Below are positions 57,602 to 64,000 of a stretch of 64,000 nucleotides of DNA, in pieces. The stretch is from an uncultured Clostridia bacterium (GTDB lineage Bacteria; Bacillota; Clostridia; Christensenellales; QALW01). The DNA lies in NCBI GenBank assembly GCA_934434555.1, contig CAKRZX010000004.1:62001-126000 (forward strand). The letters are read 5' to 3'. The translations under genes were made by a program, and so were the position numbers. The notes under the pieces are model-generated. The model saw only the letters and a list, made by a program, of their open reading frames with translations, searched no databases and had not been told where the DNA came from. Numbering within the stretch: position 1 is the stretch's first letter; every line of letters starts with the position of its first letter.

Positions 57602-57882
57602 TGTTCCGTATGGACATCCAACTTTTCGCTCACAAAAAGGGCGTAGGTTCAACCAAAAACGGTCGCGACAGCGAATCCAAACGTCTCGGCGTTAAACGCG
57701 CTGACGGTCAGGTAGTTACGGCAGGCAATATTCTCGTTCGCCAGAGAGGCACTAAGATTCATCCGGGTCTTAATGTGGGAATCGGCAGTGACGATACTCT
57801 TTTTGCTTTGGCTGACGGCGTAGTTCGCTTTGAGCATAAAGGCAAGGATAAAAAGCAGGTAAGCGTACATCCCGTTGCTTAA
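57601..57882 (+). CDS. rpmA: 50S ribosomal protein L27 with Prp-cleaved prepeptide
   Basis: This 93-residue protein carries the prepeptide MFRMDIQLFA before HKKGVGST, matching the cleaved form of Firmicutes L27. Cleavage is expected between A10 and H11, exposing the tail that reaches the peptidyl-transferase centre. Otherwise it is a standard L27. A strong terminator follows. Confidence 0.97.
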   Translation: MFRMDIQLFAHKKGVGSTKNGRDSESKRLGVKRADGQVVTAGNILVRQRGTKIHPGLNVGIGSDDTLFALADGVVRFEHKGKDKKQVSVHPVA

Positions 57883-57893
57883 TTTTGAACCTT

Positions 57894-57926
57894 AAAGCCG
57901 CAAAGCATTTTGCGGCTTTTTATTTT
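57894..57926 (+). terminator. Terminator of the rplU-prp-rpmA operon
   Basis: AAAGCCGCAAA and TTTGCGGCTTT form an 11-base perfect stem (57894-57904, 57909-57919) with a 4-base loop, followed by TATTTTT. Confidence 0.95.
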
Positions 57927-57930
57927 TATT

Positions 57931-58767
57931 ATGTTCAGTATAAAAACAAACGGTTTCAACCTTAAAAACACTTTTGAAAACGGGCAGTGTTTCCGCTTTG
58001 AAGAAAAATACGGCGGATATGCGGGCGTTGCAATGGGCGAATATATTCTGCTTTGCGAACATGACGGCGTTCTTACCGTTGACGGCGTTGACAAAGATGT
58101 TTTTAATAAAAAATTTATTCCCTACTTTGATTTGGACAGGGACTATAAAAAAATAACCGATTCTTTTCCCAAAGAAGAAAATCTTCAAAAAGCCGTTGAG
58201 TACGGCGCGGGAATGAAAATTTTAAGGCAGGAGCCCTGGGAAGCCACGGTGTCGTTTATTATTTCGCAAAACAACAATATTTCAAGGATAAAAGCGATAA
58301 TAAAGCGGCTGAGCGAAAACTACGGCACAAGCATAAACGGCGCATATTTCGCGTTTCCCACGGCGGAAGAATTAAAGGACGTGAAAGCCGCCGATTACGC
58401 CCGTTTGGGGTGCGGCTACCGCGCGGATTATCTGGAAGAGACCGTAAAGAAAATGCTTGATAACAAGATTGACTTTGATTTTCTTACTTCCTGTGGGTTC
58501 GCAGAAGCAAGGGAAACCCTGCTTAAATTAAAGGGAATCGGTCCGAAAGTTGCCGACTGCATTTGCCTGTTCGGGCTAAATTATCTTGACGCTTTCCCCG
58601 TGGACACGTGGATTAAAAAAGTTATGGAATCGCTTTTTTTGAAAAGAAGCGCAACTAACCGCGAGATAGGCGAATACGCAAAAAACGCTTTCGGCGAATA
58701 TGCGGGGCTTGCACAGCAATATCTGTTCTACTATGCAAGAGAAAATAAAATAAAGGGGCTTGAATAA
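57931..58767 (+). CDS. 8-oxoguanine DNA glycosylase (OGG1-type)
   Basis: This 278-residue repair enzyme has the N-terminal OGG domain (about 1-110) and a helix-hairpin-helix-GPD glycosylase domain. The catalytic lysine is K206 in LKGIGPKVADC and the aspartate D225 in FPVDTWIKK. The order of this motif matches OGG1 and not MutM or MutY. The start ATG 57931 lies just 5 bases after the rpmA terminator, with no recognisable ribosome site, so either initiation is leaderless-like or read-through is used. It overlaps the zinc-ribbon gene by one base. Confidence 0.9.
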   Translation: MFSIKTNGFNLKNTFENGQCFRFEEKYGGYAGVAMGEYILLCEHDGVLTVDGVDKDVFNKKFIPYFDLDRDYKKITDSFPKEENLQKAVEYGAGMKILRQEPWEATVSFIISQNNNISRIKAIIKRLSENYGTSINGAYFAFPTAEELKDVKAADYARLGCGYRADYLEETVKKMLDNKIDFDFLTSCGFAEARETLLKLKGIGPKVADCICLFGLNYLDAFPVDTWIKKVMESLFLKRSATNREIGEYAKNAFGEYAGLAQQYLFYYARENKIKGLE

Positions 58768-59036
58768 TGAAAAAGTGTGATTTTTGTAAATGTGACTGCG
58801 CGGACGAAAGTGTTTTTTGTCCCCACTGCGGTGCAAAATTCGTAACGTACTGCGCACATTGCGGTGCCGAAAACGATTCGGACGCCTGTTTTTGCTGCCG
58901 CTGCGGCAGACCCCTTGCGCAGCCGGAATTCTTTGCCGAGCCTCTGCCGCCGGTAAGAAAGCCTCGCTGGGGCATAATCTGGGCAGCGTTCTTTATGGCA
59001 TTTATCGTTTACGTGTGCATAAGTTTGTTTGTTTGA
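58767..59036 (+). CDS. Double zinc-ribbon membrane protein
   Basis: This 89-residue protein has four CxxC knuckles (CDFC, CPHC, CAHC, CCRC) in residues 3-47, typical of double zinc-ribbon domains, then a linker and one C-terminal transmembrane helix (about 69-88). The domain faces the cytoplasm and probably binds protein or nucleic acid. Function is unknown. It overlaps the glycosylase stop by one base and is followed by a terminator. Confidence 0.8.
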   Translation: MKKCDFCKCDCADESVFCPHCGAKFVTYCAHCGAENDSDACFCCRCGRPLAQPEFFAEPLPPVRKPRWGIIWAAFFMAFIVYVCISLFV

Positions 59037-59042
59037 TTTTTT

Positions 59043-59080
59043 GCGGATTTCAAATTATCGCTTTGAAATCCGCTTATTTT
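59043..59080 (+). terminator. Terminator after the zinc-ribbon gene
   Basis: GCGGATTTCAAA (59043-59054) and TTTGAAATCCGC (59062-59073) form a perfect 12-base stem with a 7-base loop; TTATTTTA follows. Confidence 0.8.
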
Positions 59081-59118
59081 ATGTTAAAATACAGGTACAA
59101 AATTTCAGTGAGGTACTT

Positions 59119-61254
59119 ATGAAAGACAGACTGGCAAAAGAATTCAATATTGCCCCCTGGCAGGCGGAAAACGTTATTGCGCTTATCGACGAGGGCAACA
59201 CCATTCCCTTTATCGCCCGTTACCGCAAGGAAAAAACGGGTTCGCTTGACGACCAGGTTTTAAGGGATTTTTCCGTTAGGTTGGAGCAACTGCGGAAACT
59301 TGACGAAATGAAAGCCAAAGTGCTTGAAACGATAGAATCACAGGGCGCTTTGACGGATGAAATCCGTGACGCCCTTGAAAAAGCGGAGACTCTTACAGAA
59401 GTAGAGGATATTTACCGCCCGTACCGCCCGAAAAGAAAAACGCGGGCAATCATCGCAAAAGAAAAGGGACTTGAACCTCTGGCGGAAAAGATTTATCTTC
59501 AAACTTCCGAAGACCCGATAGTGCTTGCGGAAAAATTTATCAATGCCGAAAAGGGCGTTGAAAACATTGACGACGCTCTTGCCGGCGCAAGGGATATAAT
59601 CGCCGAAAAGATTTCCGACGACGCGGAAACGAGAAAACGCCTGCGCTATGTTTGTTTTCATAACGGATATCTTTTTGCAAAAGGCACAAAAGAAGATATG
59701 GGCGTGTATGAAATATACAAAGAGTATTCCGAGCCTTTAACCAAGGTTGCGGGGCATCGGATACTTGCGGTAAACCGCGGTGAAAAGGAAGATTTTTTGA
59801 AAGCGGGCATCGATTTTGACCGCGACAAGGCAATGAACATAATAAAGACTCTGCACGTAACGGGCGACAGCCCCTGTTCAAAGCATGTGCTTGAAGCCGC
59901 AGAAGACGCATACGACCGCCTCATATTTCCATCAATTGAGCGCGATATAAGAAACGAAATTACGGAAGCGGCGGAAAAATCCGCAATCAAGGTTTTCGGG
60001 CTTAATTTAAGGCAACTCTTAATGCAGCCGCCCATCAAGGGCAGATGTGTGCTGGGTCTTGACCCCGGCTACCGCACGGGCTGCAAAGCCGCCGTTGTTG
60101 ACGAAACGGGCAAAGTGCTTGACACCGGCGTTATCTACTGCACGCTCCCCAATCACGACAAAGAAAAGGCAAAGGCAATAATAAAGTCGCTTATTAAAAA
60201 ACACGGCGTGAACGTTATCTCAATAGGCAACGGCACCGCAAGCCACGAAACCGAGGTGCTTGTTTCGGACATACTTTCCGAACTTAAAGACCCCAACCTT
60301 TCGTATATGGTGGTTTCAGAAGCGGGCGCGTCGGTGTATTCCGCATCACCCCTTGCGGCAAAGGAATTTCCCGAATTTGACGTTTCTCTGCGCAGTGCGG
60401 TAAGCATTGCACGCCGTTTGCAAGACCCGCTGGCGGAACTTGTTAAAATAGAACCCAAAGCAATAGGTGTCGGGCAGTATCAGCACGATATGCCGCAGGC
60501 AGAACTTGATTCCGCCCTTGAAGGTGTTGTTGAGGACTGCGTAAACTCGGTAGGTGTTGACGTAAATACCGCATCTCCGCGGCTGCTGTCGTTTGTTTCG
60601 GGCATCGGTGATGCACTGGCAAAAAACATTGTGGCATACCGTGAGGAGAACGGCAGGTTTTTATCACGCACGCAGTTCAGGAAAGTGCCGAAATTAGGAC
60701 CCAAAGCATTTGAGCAGTGCGCCGGATTCCTGCGCGTTCCCGAAAGCAAAAATATACTTGAAAACACCGCCGTTCACCCTGAAAGCTACTCTGCGGCAAA
60801 GGTTCTTCTGGACGAATGCGGTTTTAATGAAAAAACCGACAGGGATTTTTCGGATTTGGGCAGGCGCGCGGAGAAAATCGGGTTAAAGAATCTTGCCGAA
60901 AAGGCGGGTGTGGGCGAGCCTACACTTAAAGATATTATCCGCGAACTTGAAAAGCCCGGACGCGACTTACGTGACGAACTTCCGCCGCCATTATTAAAGC
61001 GCGAGGTTATGGGTCTTGATGACCTTAAACCCGGCATGGAGCTTAAAGGCACGGTTCGCAACATAATCGACTTCGGCGCCTTTGTGGATATCGGCGTTCA
61101 TCAGGACGGACTTGTGCATATTTCCGAAATTTCGGATAAATTTATAAAATCGCCTCTGGACGTACTTAAAGTGGGGCAGGTAGTCACCGTTTGGGTGCTT
61201 GCCGTTGACAGGGATAAAAAGCGTATTTCCCTTACCATGAAAAATAAACATTGA
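59119..61254 (+). CDS. tex: Tex-family RNA-binding protein
   Basis: This 711-residue protein belongs to the Tex/Spt6-like transcription accessory family. Domains in order are an N-terminal helical region, a YqgF-like nuclease fold (about 315-440), helix-hairpin-helix repeats (about 490-560) and a C-terminal S1 RNA-binding domain (about 635-710; ELKGTVRNIIDFGAFVDIGV). ATG 59119 follows GTGAGGTAC; a longer frame begins in the preceding terminator and is rejected. Length is normal. Confidence 0.96.
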   Translation: MKDRLAKEFNIAPWQAENVIALIDEGNTIPFIARYRKEKTGSLDDQVLRDFSVRLEQLRKLDEMKAKVLETIESQGALTDEIRDALEKAETLTEVEDIYRPYRPKRKTRAIIAKEKGLEPLAEKIYLQTSEDPIVLAEKFINAEKGVENIDDALAGARDIIAEKISDDAETRKRLRYVCFHNGYLFAKGTKEDMGVYEIYKEYSEPLTKVAGHRILAVNRGEKEDFLKAGIDFDRDKAMNIIKTLHVTGDSPCSKHVLEAAEDAYDRLIFPSIERDIRNEITEAAEKSAIKVFGLNLRQLLMQPPIKGRCVLGLDPGYRTGCKAAVVDETGKVLDTGVIYCTLPNHDKEKAKAIIKSLIKKHGVNVISIGNGTASHETEVLVSDILSELKDPNLSYMVVSEAGASVYSASPLAAKEFPEFDVSLRSAVSIARRLQDPLAELVKIEPKAIGVGQYQHDMPQAELDSALEGVVEDCVNSVGVDVNTASPRLLSFVSGIGDALAKNIVAYREENGRFLSRTQFRKVPKLGPKAFEQCAGFLRVPESKNILENTAVHPESYSAAKVLLDECGFNEKTDRDFSDLGRRAEKIGLKNLAEKAGVGEPTLKDIIRELEKPGRDLRDELPPPLLKREVMGLDDLKPGMELKGTVRNIIDFGAFVDIGVHQDGLVHISEISDKFIKSPLDVLKVGQVVTVWVLAVDRDKKRISLTMKNKH

Positions 61255-61280
61255 CTTTGCGGTCGGTTAAGTGGTATTAT
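61251..61280 (+). promoter_or_regulatory. Promoter of rhaB
   Basis: TTGACT (61251-61256) and TATTAT (61275-61280) are 18 bases apart, 31 bases before ATG 61312. The -35 overlaps the tex stop. Confidence 0.65.
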
Positions 61281-61311
61281 ATAGGTATAAAATAATAAGG
61301 AGTTTTTTGAT

Positions 61312-62787
61312 ATGAAAAAAGTTCTTGCTTTCGATTTCGGTGCATCAAGCGGACGTGCGATTTTAGGTACGCTTGATAACGGAAAGATTACTTTGGAGGA
61401 GATTCACCGTTTTTCAAACGATCCGGTTGAGGTAAACGGTCATTTTTACTGGGACGCTTTAAGGCTGTTTTTTGAAATCAAGCAGGGCATCCTTAAATGC
61501 TCGTCATTAGGGCACAAGGATATTGCGGCAATAGGTATTGACACCTGGGGCGTTGACTTCGGGCTTATTGATAAGGACGGCGAACTGCTTGCCAACCCCT
61601 ACCACTACCGTGATGCCAAGGTTGAGAATATGGAAGAAACCTGCGTTGAGCTTGGCAAAGAGGATATTTACGAGAAAACAGGCTTGCAGTTTTTGGCGTT
61701 CAACACGCTGTATCAGCTCAGGAATCTTAAAAAGACGAAACCTGAGTTGCTTGACAGGGCCGAGCATCTGCTTTTAATGCCCGATCTGTTCAACTATTTC
61801 CTTACCGGCAAACTGGCGGCGGAATATTCCAACGTTTCCACCACCCAACTGCTTAACCCCAACAAGGGTGAATGGGAGTTCTCCCTTACCGACAAATTGG
61901 GCATTGACCGCAAACTTTTCAGCAACATTGTTGATTCCGGCACGGTTCTGGGCACACTGAAACCCGAAATCGCCAAAGAATTGCAGATGCCCGAAGTTCC
62001 CGTAATCTGCGTTGCTTCTCACGACACCGGTTCAGCCGTTGCATCCGTTCCCTTTGACGACCCCGAGCACAGCCTGTACATCAGTTGCGGCACATGGTCG
62101 CTTATGGGTACCGAATTAAGGCATCCCGTTATAAGCAAAGAGGCGATGGATTTCAACTTTACCAATGAAGGCGGTGTTGAGCGTACCACAAGGTTTTTAA
62201 GCAACATTATGGGTTTATGGCTTATACAGGAAAGCCGCAGGCAGTGGAAAAGAGAAAATCTCGACTACTCATTTAACGATATGGAAAATGCCGCAAGGGC
62301 GGCTGAACCGTTCAGGTCGTTTATCAATCCCGATTTTGCAGGCTTCACACCTCCGGGAGATATGCCTTCCCGCATAAAGGAATTCAACAAAAATGCAGGG
62401 CTTAAAGTTCCCGAAACTATGGGGGACGTTGTTCTTTGCATATATCAGAGCCTTGCCCTTAAATACCGTTATGTTACCGAGAGTATGGAAACACTTATGG
62501 GCAGGAAAATTGATACCATACATATGGTTGGCGGCGGAATCAAGGACAAATTCCTGTGCCAGATGACTGCCGATGCAACAGGCAGGCGCGTTGTTGCCGG
62601 TCCCGTTGAAGCAACCGCTATGGGCAACATTGCCGTTCAGTTTATGGCACTGGGCGACATTAAGGGTCTTGACGGCGTGAGGAAAACAATCAAAGCTTCC
62701 GCCGAAACAAGCGAATATCTTCCCTCCGGCAACGCCGACTGGGATTCGGCGTTTGAAGTTTTCAAAAAAACTTGCCTTAACGTATAA
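61312..62787 (+). CDS. rhaB: Rhamnulokinase
   Basis: This 491-residue FGGY-family kinase phosphorylates L-rhamnulose to rhamnulose-1-phosphate. The N-terminal ATP-binding signature is FDFGASSGRAILG, with DTWGVDFGLID (about 81-91) typical of RhaB, and the second domain has CASHDTGSAVASVP (about 236-249) and HMVGGGIKD (about 404-412). AAGGAG precedes the ATG. rhaA and rhaD are not in the window, so this is a detached catabolic gene; an L-fuculokinase-like or other FGGY role remains possible. Confidence 0.88.
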   Translation: MKKVLAFDFGASSGRAILGTLDNGKITLEEIHRFSNDPVEVNGHFYWDALRLFFEIKQGILKCSSLGHKDIAAIGIDTWGVDFGLIDKDGELLANPYHYRDAKVENMEETCVELGKEDIYEKTGLQFLAFNTLYQLRNLKKTKPELLDRAEHLLLMPDLFNYFLTGKLAAEYSNVSTTQLLNPNKGEWEFSLTDKLGIDRKLFSNIVDSGTVLGTLKPEIAKELQMPEVPVICVASHDTGSAVASVPFDDPEHSLYISCGTWSLMGTELRHPVISKEAMDFNFTNEGGVERTTRFLSNIMGLWLIQESRRQWKRENLDYSFNDMENAARAAEPFRSFINPDFAGFTPPGDMPSRIKEFNKNAGLKVPETMGDVVLCIYQSLALKYRYVTESMETLMGRKIDTIHMVGGGIKDKFLCQMTADATGRRVVAGPVEATAMGNIAVQFMALGDIKGLDGVRKTIKASAETSEYLPSGNADWDSAFEVFKKTCLNV

Positions 62788-62793
62788 TCTTTC

Positions 62794-62821
62794 GGGCTTT
62801 TCTTTAAGAAAAGCCCTTTTT
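62794..62821 (+). terminator. Terminator of rhaB
   Basis: GGGCTTTTC and GAAAAGCCC form a 9-base stem with a 5-base loop, followed by five T, 7 bases after the stop. Confidence 0.9.
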
Positions 62822-62832
62822 CAGAGGTAAAT

Positions 62833-63384
62833 ATGAATCTTTTTGAACTGGGGATTCTTAACTTTATTCAAAATAATCTGCGCTGCGGGTTTCTTGACAT
62901 TCTTATGCCTATGATAACCGCACTGGGTAACGGCGGAGTATTCTACATTATCCTTGCGCTTATTCTGCTTATTTTCAAAAAGACGCGCAAAGTGGGTTGT
63001 TATCTTGCCCTTGCGCTTATTTTCGGGCTTATTGTGGGCAATCTGATTCTTAAAAATGCTGTTGCGCGTACAAGGCCTTACGATATGCCGCAGGCTCTTT
63101 CTTTTGATTTGCTTATAAACAAGCCCCGTGATTTTTCTTTTCCGTCGGGGCACACCCTTGTTGCGTGCGAGGGCGCAGTTGTAATGTGGTTTTATTCAAG
63201 GCGCGCGGGAATCGCGGCAACGGTGCTTGGCGCGCTGATAGCGTTTTCGCGGCTGTATCTTTACGTGCACTATCCCACCGACATTTTCGGCGGCATAGTT
63301 TTAGGCATAATAACTTCTTTTTGTGCCGTATTTACGGTAAATAAACTTTGGGAGAAAATATGGAATTCAAAGAAAAAAGCATAA
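62833..63384 (+). CDS. PAP2-family membrane phosphatase (undecaprenyl-diphosphatase-like)
   Basis: This 183-residue membrane protein has about five helices and all three phosphatase motifs: K74-x6-R81-P in KNAVARTRP, PSGH at 104-107, and SRLYLYVHYPTD at 139-150 with R140, H146 and D150. Such proteins dephosphorylate undecaprenyl diphosphate or phospholipid precursors at the outer membrane face. AGAGGTAAAT precedes ATG 62833. It overlaps the GNAT gene by 25 bases. Confidence 0.88.
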   Translation: MNLFELGILNFIQNNLRCGFLDILMPMITALGNGGVFYIILALILLIFKKTRKVGCYLALALIFGLIVGNLILKNAVARTRPYDMPQALSFDLLINKPRDFSFPSGHTLVACEGAVVMWFYSRRAGIAATVLGALIAFSRLYLYVHYPTDIFGGIVLGIITSFCAVFTVNKLWEKIWNSKKKA

Positions 63385-63905
63385 CGCTTAAAAACGGAAA
63401 AACGGCGGTTCTGCGTGCGCCTAAGAAAGAGGACGCGGCGGAAGTTCTGGAATTTCTGCGCACGGCATGCGGCGAAACCGAATATCTGGCAAGTTATCCG
63501 GAAGAGATATCCTATACACCCGACAGCGAAGAAAAGTATCTTCAAAACACCCTTGACAACCCCAATAATATGATGATAGTCTGCGTTGTTGACGGCCGCA
63601 TTGCGGGCAACTGCGAGATTGTTTTCTTTTCAAGTGCCAAAACAAAACACCGCGGCGCGGTTATGATAGGTTTATTAAAAGAATTTTGGGGAATTGGTAT
63701 CGGCTCGGCATTGTTTTCCGAATTGATTTCCGCCGCCAAAGAACGCGGATTAAAGCAGCTTGAACTTGAAGTTATTGAGGGAAACATCCGCGCGATTGCT
63801 CTTTATGAAAAAATGGGATTCTCGGTTATGGCTGTCCACCCCAACGCATTTGTACTTAAAGACGGCTCAACCCGCGGTGCGGTTTTTATGCGAAAAGTAC
63901 TGTGA
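63360..63905 (+). CDS. GNAT-family N-acetyltransferase
   Basis: This 181-residue protein has the GNAT acetyl-CoA-binding pattern (LKEFWGIGIGSALFSELISAA, quoted in its core GIGIGSALF) and the following LELEVIEGNIRAIALYEKMGF motif. The substrate cannot be inferred. ATG 63360 follows GGGAGAAAAT and lies inside the end of the PAP2 gene in a different frame, so the two are co-transcribed. Confidence 0.88.
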   Translation: MEFKEKSITLKNGKTAVLRAPKKEDAAEVLEFLRTACGETEYLASYPEEISYTPDSEEKYLQNTLDNPNNMMIVCVVDGRIAGNCEIVFFSSAKTKHRGAVMIGLLKEFWGIGIGSALFSELISAAKERGLKQLELEVIEGNIRAIALYEKMGFSVMAVHPNAFVLKDGSTRGAVFMRKVL

Positions 63906-64000
63906 TTTTTCGGGACTCCGCCCCATACCCCTTTTTCGGGACTCCACCCCGCACCCCGTCCGCTTTCTTTTCCCGGGGCGCTGCCCCGTACCCCCGTCCG
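63906..64000. repeat. GC-rich short direct repeat at the window end
   Basis: TTTTTCGGGACTCC occurs twice with a 26-base period (63906 and 63932), each followed by a C-rich tail (CCCCATACCCC, CCCCGCACCCC). A CGGGGC-GCT-GCCCCG hairpin follows at 63974-63988. No coding potential or clear terminator is seen; the region continues past the edge. Confidence 0.6.

Overview
The window reads as a chromosome segment of a spore-forming, anaerobic, low-to-medium GC Firmicute of the class Clostridia, probably an uncultivated gut or rumen lineage. The evidence is gene content and order: ybeY-pgpH-phoH-yqfD-yqfC, the rimP-nusA-ylxR-ylxQ-infB-rbfA-nrnA-truB-ribF operon, rplU-prp-rpmA with the Firmicutes-type L27 prepeptide, a pdaB/ylxY-type deacetylase next to an M16 peptidase, and ftsK-rimO-pgsA-pncC-recA. 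A glycyl radical enzyme and several radical SAM enzymes point to anaerobic life. No rRNA, prophage, CRISPR array, plasmid or transposase was seen.

Layout. 1-5.7 kb (minus): FemX-like fragment, ybeY, c-di-AMP phosphodiesterase pgpH, phoH, sporulation genes yqfD/yqfC, rpsU. 5.8-9.1 kb (plus): HAD phosphatase and leuS. 9.0-16.6 kb is an accessory stretch: AraC regulator divergent from two Gfo/Idh/MocA dehydrogenases and a TIM-barrel isomerase, two poorly known DNA-binding-like proteins, a TetR regulator, an agmatine deiminase-family enzyme and a YgjV-like membrane protein. 16.6-17.1 kb: five-tRNA array. 17.1-28.5 kb: a tightly packed 11-gene minus operon running from ftsK down to a THUMP methyltransferase. 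28.6-31.5 kb: M16 peptidase, deacetylase, ung. 31.5-31.8 kb: tRNA-Trp followed by a modular palindrome cluster.

31.9-40.8 kb is an envelope and carbohydrate island on the minus strand. It holds two paralogous GT28/MGDG-synthase-like glycosyltransferases, a divergent PlsY-like acyltransferase, MurG, a GH94 phosphorylase-like enzyme, a leaderless beta-helix protein and a dCMP deaminase. 40.9-44.3 kb (plus): a glycyl radical enzyme with the active-site pattern of B12-independent glycerol/1,2-propanediol dehydratase, and a short activase. 44.4-45.7 kb: a gene-free array of five compound palindromic repeats, the most unusual DNA in the window. 45.8-53.8 kb: the rimP-to-ribF operon with a leader attenuator. 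53.9-56.8 kb: thiI, cysteine desulfurase and a membrane protein. 56.8-57.9 kb: L21 leader-rplU-prp-rpmA. 57.9-64 kb: OGG-type glycosylase, zinc-ribbon protein, tex, rhamnulokinase, PAP2 phosphatase, GNAT acetyltransferase and a GC-rich end repeat.

How the parts may work together (inference): rhamnulokinase channels rhamnose towards lactaldehyde and 1,2-propanediol, a plausible substrate of the diol-dehydratase-like glycyl radical enzyme 18 kb away. The GT28 and PlsY-like genes suggest glycolipid synthesis. I found no convincing defence or mobile system. The most novel material is the repeat array, the palindrome module, the short glycyl radical activase, the glycolipid island and several leader structures.
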